The position numbers were made by a program, and so were the translations under genes. From an uncultured Lachnobacterium sp. (GTDB taxonomy: Bacteria; Bacillota; Clostridia; Lachnospirales; Lachnospiraceae): a stretch of DNA of 49,778 bases. The notes under the pieces were generated by a model. It saw only the letters and a list, made by a program, of their open reading frames with translations, did not search any database and had not been told where the DNA came from. Below are positions 16,474 to 26,307 of this stretch, piece after piece (within the stretch, counting starts at the first letter, position 1; each line of letters opens with the position of its first letter). The stretch lies in NCBI GenBank assembly GCA_900543445.1, contig UQRC01000017.1, forward strand, positions 1 through 49,778. The letters run 5' to 3'.

Positions 16474-19400
16474 ATGAACAATAAAGGAGAGGTAAATAGG
16501 AGAAAGGTTAAAGAACACTTTCACAAGAAACAAGGCATATTCCGCCGGGTATTCAGTTTGATACTGGTATTGGCGATGATTATGACCATGATTCCGTCAA
16601 TCGGAGGAAACCTGAATGTAAAAGCAGCTTCAACTCCGATGAATGTAACTATTCACTTTATGGAACCAAGTACTTGGGGCTGGACAAAGCCAGCGGTACA
16701 GTTCTGGGGAAATAGCAAGGATTTGCTTGATGTGAGCAATGATGCGAATGGTGGAGAATCAACAGAAATTCCAGGCTGGAAAGGAGCAAAAGCTTATTTC
16801 TTCAGTGGAGGAACAGCAACAAATACAAATGGCGACAAAGATTATTATCTTACTGTCAAAACAGATGCAACAGGATTTCAGTTTTTAGATTTTCAGAATA
16901 CTGGAAATACAAAGAATCCTGCAAATGATGCAAAGTTAACACAGTATACTGGGGATACACCAACTGATGTATATTATATTACCAAGGATGGAAGCAATTT
17001 TGCATATTACCTTGACGCAGAAGGAAAAACCCCGGTTCCTGATCTGCCAGAGACTGAGACAACCTTCCTTCTTGTAGGTTCACTTCCTGGAACAGGTTGG
17101 GATGAAAAGGCAACACCAAATTTTGCGAAATCTGAAACAAACGAGAATGAATACAGCATTTCTCTTAAGAATGTTCCAGCAAAAACATATGAGTATAAAA
17201 TCCTTGAGGATGCAGCATTAAATGGTTGGAATAAGGCATGGGCACAAGGTGCAGGTGGCGGAAATGTCCAGTTGGAGGTTAAGGCACCAGCAGACATTAC
17301 CATGAAGCTGGACAAGACAGATGATGATAAAAAGACAGATGTAATCATTAGTTATATTAAAACACTGGATGTGGAAACACCGGCACAGGTAGAAAAAGGA
17401 GTAGACATTGCACTTCCGGCAACAGGAACCTATTATGCGGGTGATGCCCAGGGAAGCAAGAATGAAGGTGTAGATGTAACTTATACTGCTGTTTCAGAAG
17501 GTATTACAGTAAGTGGCACAACACTTAAGGTTCCAGCCTCATATGAAGGAACAGATGTAACTATTCGTGCAGCATATAGTGATGTTACAAAGAATATTAC
17601 TATTCCAGTAGTGGATAAAATTTATACTTATACTATTTACTATCATGATTTCAGTGCAAGTCATATGGCAGCAGATGCAAGTTCCCTGTGGATTTGGCAG
17701 GATGGCGGAGCCGGTGGAGTTCTTTATAATTTTTCTGGAACAGAACAGTTCGATGGAAATACATGGCTTAAAGCTACTGTAAAGCTTCCATATTATGAAA
17801 ATATTCGTATTATTCCAAAGAACTATGGTGATACATGGTCATGGCAGAGTGATACAATTTCATATGACAACACAGCAAAAGATGAAAATGTAACTCTTTA
17901 CATTACCTCAAACAGCAAAGAAGCATACACAAGCATTCCGGAACTTGTTAAACCAAGAGAACGTTATGTAATGGTAGAATATGACAGACCAGCTGGTGAC
18001 TATGAAGGCTGGAATATCTTTACATGGAACAGTGGATTTGGAAGTGAAGTTACTATTAACCTTCAGGAAATGAACGGCAAGATGGTAGCCAAGATTCCGG
18101 TAAAAGATACTACAGCAGATATGATGTTATCTTTCTGTATGAGAAAAAGCACAGCAGATAATGAATGGGCTGATAAAGATGGTGGAGACCATTATGTGAG
18201 TGTACCGGCAAATCAGAATGTTGTAAAAGCAAAATTCGTACAGGGTGAGGGAATCACTGAGGTTATTCCATCAAATGTTGGATGTGTATTGGATGGCGAG
18301 AACGGACAGATTCATTTTTATTACAGAGATGATGAGGTGCTTGCTGCCGATAACACACAGGAATCTATTGCAGATAAAGTAAGTGTTACAATAAATGGCG
18401 TAGAGCATGCAATGACTTATGATGCTGCAAATGAAAGATTTAGCTATGACTTAACTGACATCACAACAGGAGACTACTGTTACTACTATACAGTAGATGG
18501 AGTAGAGAAGCTTGACGCATATAATGCGGAGACAAAAGATTATAATGGAAAGACATGCAGCTATCGTTTCTATAAGAAGTTTGATGCAGCTATTACAGCA
18601 GAATTATCTAAGTCCTCTATGGATTACAATGACAATAACGTATTGACAATAAAGACAAATCCTGCTGAAGGCGCAGATATGTCTGGATTTGAAGTAGCTA
18701 CAGCAACAGTAGATTTAAGAGCACTTGGCTTAAGCAGTACTTATGCAATTGACCCAGAATTAATGGAAGCAACAATTTCATGTCTTGATACTACAACTAC
18801 TGGAGATAAGACCCTTCCGGTAACTGTAAAGGATATATACGGAAATGTATATAGAACAAGCACAAATGTTACAGTAACAGAGAGAGACAAGAAGGATGGA
18901 GATTTCGACTGGGATGAGGCAGTAATTTATTTCGCCGTAACTGACCGTTTCTTTGATGGAGATACAAGCAACAATGATGCTTATGGAGTAGGTGACTACG
19001 ATACAAGCGATAAGGGTGGTTCAAGCTATCATGGTGGAGACTTCGCAGGATTAATGCAGAAGCTTGACTATCTCCAGGATTTAGGTGTAAATACCATCTG
19101 GATTACACCAATAGTAGAGAATATCACAGATGACCAGCATGACGCAAAGACAGGTACAGCTACCTATGGTTATCATGGTTACTGGGCTAGAAACTTCACA
19201 GAGCTTAATAAGCACCTTGGAACAAAGGAAGAGTTTGCCGCACTTCTTGATGCAGCACACAGCCGTGGAATGAAGCTTATGGTTGATGTGGTATTGAACC
19301 ATGCAGGCTATGGCACAGAGAATTACTTCAATAATATTCTCACAGGTGAGGATGGAAATGCAATAAAGATGCTTCGTGACAGCAGCAATACTGTTTCAGG

Positions 19401-21126
19401 AGATGACAAGCTAGATGCACTTTCAGACCTTCCGGACTTCGTAACTGAGGATGCAGAAGTAAGAGACCAGTTAATTAAATGGCAGACCGGTTGGATGGAG
19501 AAATTCGATATTGACTATTATCGTGTAGACACTGTAAAGCATGTTGATTCTACTACATGGTCAGCTTTCAAGAACTCTCTTACAAAAGTAAATCCAGACT
19601 TCAAGATGATTGGAGAGTACTCTGGAGCCGGATATGCTAATACAGCAGGAGAGCTTGGAACAGGAAGCATGGATGCACTCCTTGACTTTGATTTCAATGA
19701 TTTTGCAAAGGATTTTGTGGGCGGAAAGATTTCTACAGTTGAAAACTCATTGTTAAAGCGTAATGTAGCATTAAATAATACAGCAACAATGGGTAATTTC
19801 TTAAACAGCCATGATGAGCATTCTCTTCAGTACACGCTTGTAAATAAGAGTGGATTCTCAGTGGAAGAGGCTTATAATCTGATGAAGGTAGCAGCTACTC
19901 TTCAGATTACAGCCAAGGGCCAGCCGGTTATTTATTATGGAGATGAGCTTGGTCAGGCAGGAGCTAATGACTGGCCATACCAGACAAACCGTCGTGACTT
20001 TGACTGGACAGAGTTAGAAGAACAGAAGGCAGACAGTAATAGTATTTACAATCATTACAAGACCATGCTCTCAATTCGTAACGCATATACAGACGTATTT
20101 GCAAGAGGAAGCAGAACATCAATCCTTTCATCAGATGAAGATGGCTATGATGTAATCGCAAGAAGCTATGGTGATACTACATTATATGTAGGAATGAATG
20201 TAAATACAGAAGAATTGCAGCTTACGATTCCGGTCACCGAGGGAAATGCTTCGGTTATGACCGACCTGTATTCAGGAAAAACTTACGTTGTAAATGGCGG
20301 AAAAGTAACGGTTACGATCCCTTCTGCAGCAGACGGAGGAACGGTGATCTTAAAGAGAACCGGAAGCGTAAGCAGCGGTTCCTCATCAGCATCGACCTCA
20401 GAGACTAAGAAGGATCAGACCTCAGAGGTAAAGAAGGATACCATCGTATCGGCAGATGGCAGCAAAACAGAAGTAACAATGACGACACAAAAGAATGAGG
20501 ACGGCACAGTTTCCGGTGTGACAGCAGAGGTGCAGACAACCGGAAAAGAAAGCAAAAAGAAGGTGACCGGAACGATTTCATCCGAGGTGGTATCACATAT
20601 CAGTGACGCAGCAAAGACAGAGGATGTAGATGTCGTTGTCACGGTTGCAGCCGGAGAGAAATCCTTTGTGGTAAAGACCGAAGCCGAAAATCTGACAGCT
20701 GGAACGAAGCTGAAAGCCATGGCGATCGACACTAAGACAAATAAGTATGTCATGGTAGACAGCAAAACGTTCAAGGTCGACAAGGATGGAAACTTAAAGG
20801 TTTCGCTCCCGGCAGGTAAAACCTATCAGCTGATGCCGGTTGAGGAAGCAGAACAGATTGAAAAGGAAATCCTTAAGACGGTACAGGCAAAGAAACCGGT
20901 TGTTGAGGTAAAGAAGGGAAAGAAAGCAAAGGTTCAGTTTAGCAGCAAGCTTGATATGAACAATGTTGCAAAGATTACCTACAAATCAGAAAAGAAATCG
21001 GTTGCCAAGGTAGACGCTAAGGGAAATGTTATTGCCAAAAAGAAAGGAACTGCAGTCATTAAGGCAGTGGTTACTTTAAAGAATGGTAAGAAAAAGACAT
21101 TGAAAATCAAATATAAAGTAAAGTAA
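16474..21126 (+). CDS. Giant secreted GH13 amylase/pullulanase with starch-binding and Big2 modules
   Basis: A 1550-residue exported alpha-glucan hydrolase. The signal peptide (RRVFSLILVLAMIMTMIPS) is likely cut near VKA-AST (about 52). A CBM26-like module follows (55-185), then a pullulanase X25-like one (195-295, GSLPGTGWDE), a Big-type segment (300-395), and two CBM41/PUD-like modules (400-500; 505-610, VEYDRPAGDYEGWNIFTW). The GH13 barrel spans about 810-1190: DVVLNHAG (region I), YYRVDTVKH with nucleophile Asp1019, MIGEYS with acid/base Glu1048 and FLNSHDEH with Asp1114. A Ser-rich linker (about 1292) leads to a C-terminal module shared with the downstream mannanase, ending in a Big2 repeat. 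No LPXTG is present, so retention at the cell wall probably relies on the basic Lys-rich tail or Big2 (inference). Amylopullulanase versus alpha-amylase cannot be settled. Base use shifts near 20215. Confidence 0.9.
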   Translation: MNNKGEVNRRKVKEHFHKKQGIFRRVFSLILVLAMIMTMIPSIGGNLNVKAASTPMNVTIHFMEPSTWGWTKPAVQFWGNSKDLLDVSNDANGGESTEIPGWKGAKAYFFSGGTATNTNGDKDYYLTVKTDATGFQFLDFQNTGNTKNPANDAKLTQYTGDTPTDVYYITKDGSNFAYYLDAEGKTPVPDLPETETTFLLVGSLPGTGWDEKATPNFAKSETNENEYSISLKNVPAKTYEYKILEDAALNGWNKAWAQGAGGGNVQLEVKAPADITMKLDKTDDDKKTDVIISYIKTLDVETPAQVEKGVDIALPATGTYYAGDAQGSKNEGVDVTYTAVSEGITVSGTTLKVPASYEGTDVTIRAAYSDVTKNITIPVVDKIYTYTIYYHDFSASHMAADASSLWIWQDGGAGGVLYNFSGTEQFDGNTWLKATVKLPYYENIRIIPKNYGDTWSWQSDTISYDNTAKDENVTLYITSNSKEAYTSIPELVKPRERYVMVEYDRPAGDYEGWNIFTWNSGFGSEVTINLQEMNGKMVAKIPVKDTTADMMLSFCMRKSTADNEWADKDGGDHYVSVPANQNVVKAKFVQGEGITEVIPSNVGCVLDGENGQIHFYYRDDEVLAADNTQESIADKVSVTINGVEHAMTYDAANERFSYDLTDITTGDYCYYYTVDGVEKLDAYNAETKDYNGKTCSYRFYKKFDAAITAELSKSSMDYNDNNVLTIKTNPAEGADMSGFEVATATVDLRALGLSSTYAIDPELMEATISCLDTTTTGDKTLPVTVKDIYGNVYRTSTNVTVTERDKKDGDFDWDEAVIYFAVTDRFFDGDTSNNDAYGVGDYDTSDKGGSSYHGGDFAGLMQKLDYLQDLGVNTIWITPIVENITDDQHDAKTGTATYGYHGYWARNFTELNKHLGTKEEFAALLDAAHSRGMKLMVDVVLNHAGYGTENYFNNILTGEDGNAIKMLRDSSNTVSGDDKLDALSDLPDFVTEDAEVRDQLIKWQTGWMEKFDIDYYRVDTVKHVDSTTWSAFKNSLTKVNPDFKMIGEYSGAGYANTAGELGTGSMDALLDFDFNDFAKDFVGGKISTVENSLLKRNVALNNTATMGNFLNSHDEHSLQYTLVNKSGFSVEEAYNLMKVAATLQITAKGQPVIYYGDELGQAGANDWPYQTNRRDFDWTELEEQKADSNSIYNHYKTMLSIRNAYTDVFARGSRTSILSSDEDGYDVIARSYGDTTLYVGMNVNTEELQLTIPVTEGNASVMTDLYSGKTYVVNGGKVTVTIPSAADGGTVILKRTGSVSSGSSSASTSETKKDQTSEVKKDTIVSADGSKTEVTMTTQKNEDGTVSGVTAEVQTTGKESKKKVTGTISSEVVSHISDAAKTEDVDVVVTVAAGEKSFVVKTEAENLTAGTKLKAMAIDTKTNKYVMVDSKTFKVDKDGNLKVSLPAGKTYQLMPVEEAEQIEKEILKTVQAKKPVVEVKKGKKAKVQFSSKLDMNNVAKITYKSEKKSVAKVDAKGNVIAKKKGTAVIKAVVTLKNGKKKTLKIKYKVK

Positions 21127-21142
21127 GATCACAGATATGAGA

Positions 21143-21172
21143 ACCTCCGGGAGCAGCAGCGCTCCCGGAGGT
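21143..21172 (+). terminator. Hairpin after the amylase gene
   Basis: A perfect 12-bp GC-rich stem ACCTCCGGGAGC (21143-21154) / GCTCCCGGAGGT (21161-21172), followed by CTTGCTATTT, a poor T run. Confidence 0.75.
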
Positions 21173-21253
21173 CTTGCTATTTGAGAGAGCAAATGATAGA
21201 ATCAAATTACATTTAGAGAAGCAGGTGGAGTAAGGTTTCGAGGGAGGCAACAC

Positions 21254-21727
21254 GTGTCAGAAACATTAAAATTACCGGTGGGTATTGAAGACTTTCAGGA
21301 GATTCGTAAAGAAGGCTTCTATTATGTTGATAAAACAAAATTGATCGAGCAGCTTCTTGCAAATTGGGGAAAAGTGAATCTCTTTACCAGACCGCGCCGC
21401 TTTGGAAAAACCTTGAATATGAGTATGCTACACCACTTTTTTGAGATCGGATCAGACGCTTTTTGACGGATTATATATTTCGGATTGTGTGAAATTATGC
21501 GAAGCATATATGGGTAAATTCCCGGTTATATTCCTTTCCTTATCGAGCTAAAATATGTGAAGGAAGTTGCAGGATTGGAGAATGCCTGTGAGAAGGCAAT
21601 TGCGCAGATCAGGGATCGTAGATATGAGGAGTATCTGCAGAATGATGACAGACATGAGATTTTACTGTATGGTATGGCATTTTGCAGGAAACGATGCAAA
21701 GTGGTTGTGGAAAAAATAACAAAATAA
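21254..21727 (+). pseudogene. Decayed AAA-ATPase-like / DUF1703 nuclease-family gene
   Basis: Remains of a protein normally about 550 residues long, with an N-terminal AAA-ATPase-like domain and a C-terminal PD-(D/E)XK-like (DUF1703) domain. The GTG start at 21254 has GGGAGG before it. The N-terminus is intact: LPVGIEDFQEIRKEGFYYVDKT, then LFTRPRRFGKTLNMSML with the P-loop-like RRFGKT. A one-base shift near 21457-21464 ends it with TGA, and the family continues in another frame as LFDGLYISDCVKLCEAYMGKFPV. Near 21540 it jumps to the C-terminal end (IELKYVKEVAGLENACEKA to the stop at 21727), so roughly 380 codons are missing. Two lesions make it a pseudogene. Such genes occur in many copies in Lachnospiraceae and Bacteroidetes genomes. 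Confidence 0.88.
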
Positions 21728-21737
21728 TGATGGTTGG

Positions 21738-21784
21738 AAGCTTGTCGGCACACCTTTTTGGGGGATGTCGACAGGCTTTTTTTG
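21738..21784 (+). terminator. Terminator after the AAA-ATPase-like remnant
   Basis: AAGCTTGTCGGCA (21738-21750) pairs with TGTCGACAGGCTT (21766-21778) with two G-T pairs, followed by a run of seven T. Confidence 0.85.
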
Positions 21785-21959
21785 ATGCTTTCATACATGA
21801 ATATGACGAATTTAATTTTAAAGGCTAAAAATTTATTAAGTAAATGTTAACATAATTCTGAAAATAATATTAGCTAAAAAGCGAATAGAAACAAAACTGC
21901 TAATAAGATAAAATTAATCTGTGTAAAGACTTTAATGTATATTAATGGAGGAAGGTATT

Positions 21960-24900
21960 GTGAAAAACAAAATTGTAACAAGAATGCTGGCATGCCTTAT
22001 GGCATCGGCGATACTTGCAACGACAGTTGCTGGGGGTGTAGTTCTGCAGCCGGTTACGGTTATGGCGGAAGAAACAGACTGTATTTGGAGTGCGGAGGCG
22101 AAGGATACGAACGAAGTAGCTTTCGGAGATAAAGAAGATTGGGATACGTGGGATAATACGTTGAAAGCAACATTTGATGGAAATTTCAAAAAAATATCGA
22201 AAGATTCTGTATTATCGTTTGATATGATCATGGATACAACTGCCTATGAAACAATGAAAGAGAGCGATTATATCAAACTTCAAGCAGTTTTCTTTGTGGC
22301 AGATAACGATTGGGATTCCGTCGTAAAACTTGGATGGCCTCAATATTCTAAATCTGCTTTTAAACAAAATGCTGATGGAAATTATAGTACTACAGTTAGT
22401 ATGCCAGTTGATTCTGATGTAAGCTTGTTTTATTCGGTACTTATTCAAGGAGTTGGAACTGGATTCAAGGGAAAAGTAACAATCGCAAATGCAAAAATAA
22501 CATCCGATGAAAGCGATGCCCCTGTATTAGAGCAGAAAGATCCGACAACGGTTGCGTCGTTCCAGAAGAACATAGATGGATGGGCAAGTGAGGCTGGATG
22601 GGATTATTCCAACGGAAAAGAGGATCCTGTAAAGAATGGCACAACACCGACTGAGACAGCCGATGTATCATGGGATGAGGCATCGCAAAGTCTTAAGATG
22701 TCACTTGATTATTCAAAGGATACTGGAACTGGATGGAGTGAGGCAAAAGTTACGGGTACTTTTGATCCTGTGGATATATCCAATTATAACATCGTGACCT
22801 TCAAATTAAGATACCCATCTTCGATGGATTCCATCCGGACTAAGTTATTTATGAAGAGCACAGATGGAACTGAAATCTTAAATGCAGAAGGATCATTTCG
22901 TTCGAAGACAGTCGAAGATGCAGGCGACGGATGGTCAACGGTTACCATTCGTGGGGAGATTAAGCCGCAGGCAAAATCGGTATCCAGCCTTACAATCGGT
23001 ATTGTCGGTCCGTATGCAGATTTACATGAAGTATATATCGATGATGTTACCTTCGGACAGCTCGATGCTTCGGAGGATTATGTAAAAATTACAGAAGACG
23101 TACAGACGGCAGGTGACCAGGCTGGCTTAACCAATATGGCAAAAGAAGTCAAGCTTGTTGACAGTGATGCAACCGCTTCCACCAAGGCATTAGCTGCTTA
23201 TCTCACTGGCTTACGAGCAGATGATAAAGTATTATTCGGACACCAGAATTCAACGTTCCGTTCGGTAAGAGACAATGGAAAGACATCGGATATCAAAGAC
23301 ATTACCGGTTCGGAAGCAGGTTTATTCGGAATTGATACCTTAGCGCTTGCAGGAACGGAGTGTGCATCAGAAAATCCGCTTGAAGCTTCGATTGCAGCAT
23401 CCAAGAAAGCATATGATAATGGTTCTATTATCACACTTTCTTGCCATATGCCGAATTTTACAAATGCAAAGATTACAGCTACGGGAAATGCCGAGCACCC
23501 ATATGATTTCTCAAAGTGTGATTTCTCTGAGTCCAAGGATCTGACACCTTGTGCGGATTACATCTTAGAGGGTGGAGAGTACAACGCACAGTACAATGCA
23601 TACCTGGATATCATTGCAGAATATGCATTGAAATTGCAGAATGAAAATGTGCCGATCCTCTTCCGTCCGTTCCATGAGAACAGCGGCGGATGGTTTTGGT
23701 GGGGAACATCAACCAGTGCAGATTCCTACCGTGCCATCTGGAGATACATGGTAAATTATCTGCAGGCCAAAGGCGTACACAATCTGTTATACGTATACTC
23801 ACCGAATGGTCCGATCGACAATGAGAACGATTATCTGTCACGCTATCCGGGCGATGCCTATGTTGATGTACTTGGATTTGACTATTACGATGACTATGCA
23901 GATATAAGCAAGTATACCGGTGATACCTACTTTGACGCGTTGGATAAGAGTTGTAAAGTTGTCTCAAAACTGGCGAATGAAAAGAATAAGATTCCTGCAA
24001 TTGCTGAGACCGGTATCCGTATCACAGGCGCTGGCAAGGACAGCCTGATGGTAAGCGGAAATCCGACCAAGGATAAGGACTGGTACAATAAGGTGGTTGA
24101 TACGGCTGCTGAAAATGATATTCCTTATTTCCTTCTGTGGGCGAACTTTGACAGTGAGAATTTCTTCGTCCCATACAAGTACAATGATACGATGGGACAG
24201 GAGATGATCAATGATTTTATCTCCGCTTACAACAATGATCATTCCATCTTTGGAAACGGAACGAATTTCTATGGAGAAAATGGTGCAATCAGTAAAGCCG
24301 ATAAGGTTACATTGACCGGATACAGCAGCAATGTTGGCGGCTATCTGATCTCCCCGAAAAATTATGCGGTTATCAAGGACGCATGCGAACTGAAGGCATC
24401 CGTAAAGAACGCAGCGAAGGTGACATTTGAGATTAGAACCAGCGAGACGGATGACAAGCCGCTGGTCATTGAAGGAACGAAGTCAGAAAACAGTGACGTC
24501 TATACGGCGCAGCTGACAGCCAATAAGCTGACAGCGATTCCGAAGACCGGAACCGGTGTGATCACTGTGGTTGCATATGGCGAGAACGATACAACAGGAA
24601 CTAGCCTTGGAACCGCTAAGTTCATCAACTTTAATCAGGATGCAGCTGTTATGCCGTCTCGTGTATTTGACAATTTTGAGTATTATTACGGCAATGATGG
24701 TCTGATGCAGACGAAGTACGGAACCCATAATTCGGCAGCCGGATGCAGCACATCGGTATCACTGGATGCAGTCAACAAAGTGGAAGGAAGCTACGGATGC
24801 GCATTCAATTACACTCTGGCCTATAAGGGAAGTGAAGCCTGGACCGGTGGCTTGGGAAGAACGTTTGATAACAAAGACTTCTCTGCTTACAATGCACTCA

Positions 24901-26162
24901 GTATGTGGGTGAAGCCGGATGGAAACGGACAGAAGATGGTCATCCAGCTGAAAGATTCCAATGGTAAAGAGTATGAGGCATATCTTACCGAATTTGTAAA
25001 AGGAACCGAGGCGCAGTATGTGACAATCCCATTTGCAAGCTTCAAGGCAAAAGGCGGTACAGATTCGATCTCTGCTTCCGATATTGCAGCATATTACTTA
25101 TGGTGTAACACCATTCCGGATAATATCGCTGGGGACAAGAAGGATGAGAATGGAAATTATACGGTAAGTGGAAGCATTGTATTTGATGATATTAAGGCGG
25201 TAAAGGTAAGCGATGAAGATCTTGCGAAGATTGGAGAGGGCAAGACCTTCCTTACCACCGATGCACCACTGACAGATTTAAGCAGCGCTTCACAGGGTGG
25301 CAGCACTTCCGGCTCCGGTTCGTCATCGGTATCCGGCGGCAGCAGTGCAGCGGATACAACCGTAACGAATCCGGACGGAAGTAAGACCGAGACAACCGTC
25401 AGCACAAACCCAGACGGAAGCAAGACCGAGACAACCGTTACAACAAAGCCGGATGGCAGCAAGGTGAAGACGGTTGCCACAGCAAACAAGGACGGTTCAA
25501 CAGTTACGATTACCACAACCACAGATAGCAAGGGAAGCACATCCGTGAAAGCTGAAGTTGTTAAAACTGGCACAAAGTCTGCAGCAGGAACGAAGGGAAC
25601 GATTTCTTCCGATGTGGTTGCACAGATTACAGAAGCAGCAGGAACGAACGATGTTGTAATCACACAGAAGGTTGTTGATAAGACCGGAAAGACAGCATAT
25701 ACCGTAAGTGTGAATGCAAAGGATCTTAGCGCTGGCAAGAAACTCACTTTAGTGAAATACAATAAGAAGACCGGAAAGTACACTCTTTATAATAAGAAGA
25801 CTTACAAAGTAACCGATGCAGGAGTGAGTCAGACAATTAAGGATTCGGGTTCTTATCAGCTCATCAGTGAGGCAGATGCGGCCAAGTTTGTGAAGGAGAT
25901 TCTTGCTACCGTGAAACCTGCGAAGAAATCCAAAACGGTAAAGGAAGGAAATGCAGCAAGCTTCGCATGGAGCAAGGAACTCGATACCGCGAATGTTTCC
26001 AAGATTACTTATTCCTCTACCGATAATTCGATTGCGAAGATTGGCAAGAATGGTAAGATTACTGCAAAGAAGGCAGGTAAGGTTACGCTGAAAGCGACTG
26101 TGACACTTAAGAATGGCAAGAAGAAAGTTGTCAGCATGAAGCTTAGTGTTCGCTCAAAGTAA
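21960..26162 (+). CDS. Giant secreted GH26 beta-mannanase with CBMs and Big2 module
   Basis: A 1400-residue exported enzyme predicted to cut beta-1,4-mannan. The start is the GTG at 21960: GGAGG lies 6-9 nt upstream, and the next ATG upstream (21945) has no site. A signal peptide ends near VMA-EE (about 38). Two N-terminal beta-sandwich modules (about 40-185 and 190-375) resemble mannan-binding CBM27/23 types. The GH26 barrel spans about 400-770: VLFGHQNST, FRPFHENSGGWFWWG with acid/base Glu573, VDVLGFDYY, and IPAIAETGIR with nucleophile Glu683. A Big-type stretch (about 790-890) and a third CBM-like module (PSRVFDNFEYYYG onward) follow. Then come a Ser/Gly linker, four 13-residue repeats and the C-terminal Big2 module shared with the upstream amylase. 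Similar CBM-GH26 enzymes of Roseburia act at the cell surface (established for the family). No LPXTG was found. Confidence 0.9.
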   Translation: MKNKIVTRMLACLMASAILATTVAGGVVLQPVTVMAEETDCIWSAEAKDTNEVAFGDKEDWDTWDNTLKATFDGNFKKISKDSVLSFDMIMDTTAYETMKESDYIKLQAVFFVADNDWDSVVKLGWPQYSKSAFKQNADGNYSTTVSMPVDSDVSLFYSVLIQGVGTGFKGKVTIANAKITSDESDAPVLEQKDPTTVASFQKNIDGWASEAGWDYSNGKEDPVKNGTTPTETADVSWDEASQSLKMSLDYSKDTGTGWSEAKVTGTFDPVDISNYNIVTFKLRYPSSMDSIRTKLFMKSTDGTEILNAEGSFRSKTVEDAGDGWSTVTIRGEIKPQAKSVSSLTIGIVGPYADLHEVYIDDVTFGQLDASEDYVKITEDVQTAGDQAGLTNMAKEVKLVDSDATASTKALAAYLTGLRADDKVLFGHQNSTFRSVRDNGKTSDIKDITGSEAGLFGIDTLALAGTECASENPLEASIAASKKAYDNGSIITLSCHMPNFTNAKITATGNAEHPYDFSKCDFSESKDLTPCADYILEGGEYNAQYNAYLDIIAEYALKLQNENVPILFRPFHENSGGWFWWGTSTSADSYRAIWRYMVNYLQAKGVHNLLYVYSPNGPIDNENDYLSRYPGDAYVDVLGFDYYDDYADISKYTGDTYFDALDKSCKVVSKLANEKNKIPAIAETGIRITGAGKDSLMVSGNPTKDKDWYNKVVDTAAENDIPYFLLWANFDSENFFVPYKYNDTMGQEMINDFISAYNNDHSIFGNGTNFYGENGAISKADKVTLTGYSSNVGGYLISPKNYAVIKDACELKASVKNAAKVTFEIRTSETDDKPLVIEGTKSENSDVYTAQLTANKLTAIPKTGTGVITVVAYGENDTTGTSLGTAKFINFNQDAAVMPSRVFDNFEYYYGNDGLMQTKYGTHNSAAGCSTSVSLDAVNKVEGSYGCAFNYTLAYKGSEAWTGGLGRTFDNKDFSAYNALSMWVKPDGNGQKMVIQLKDSNGKEYEAYLTEFVKGTEAQYVTIPFASFKAKGGTDSISASDIAAYYLWCNTIPDNIAGDKKDENGNYTVSGSIVFDDIKAVKVSDEDLAKIGEGKTFLTTDAPLTDLSSASQGGSTSGSGSSSVSGGSSAADTTVTNPDGSKTETTVSTNPDGSKTETTVTTKPDGSKVKTVATANKDGSTVTITTTTDSKGSTSVKAEVVKTGTKSAAGTKGTISSDVVAQITEAAGTNDVVITQKVVDKTGKTAYTVSVNAKDLSAGKKLTLVKYNKKTGKYTLYNKKTYKVTDAGVSQTIKDSGSYQLISEADAAKFVKEILATVKPAKKSKTVKEGNAASFAWSKELDTANVSKITYSSTDNSIAKIGKNGKITAKKAGKVTLKATVTLKNGKKKVVSMKLSVRSK
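25362..25517 (+). repeat. Four tandem 39-bp units coding a 13-residue linker repeat
   Basis: In-frame units at 25362, 25401, 25440 and 25479 encode variants of TNPDGSKTETTV. Units 1 and 2 are nearly identical in DNA, and 3 and 4 are diverged. A diverged copy (SADGSKTEVTMT) is in the amylase near 20450. It probably acts as a flexible spacer before the C-terminal module, and copy number may vary by slippage. Confidence 0.85.
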
Positions 26163-26246
26163 CCGATGGAATCCGACAATTGAAATTGTAATTGAAACAT
26201 AAATCCGTTATGCTATGCATAGTATAGCAGATTCAGACTGTAGACA

Positions 26247-26288
26247 AAGCGCTCCGAGAAATCATGTTTCTCGAAGCGCTTGTTTTTT
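26247..26288 (+). terminator. Terminator of the mannanase gene
   Basis: AAGCGCTCCGAGAAA (26247-26261) pairs with TTTCTCGAAGCGCTT (26267-26281) with one mismatch, then a T run. It lies between convergent genes and may serve both strands. Its core resembles the terminator at 16188. Confidence 0.9.
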
Positions 26289-26307
26289 ACCTGTTGAGAT
26301 CGTATAG

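Noticed and set aside
20900..21126. LPXTG sorting signal on the amylase (and on the mannanase at 26162)
   Set aside because: Both proteins end in Lys-rich Big2 strands with no LPXTG-like motif, hydrophobic stretch or final basic tail of the sortase type.
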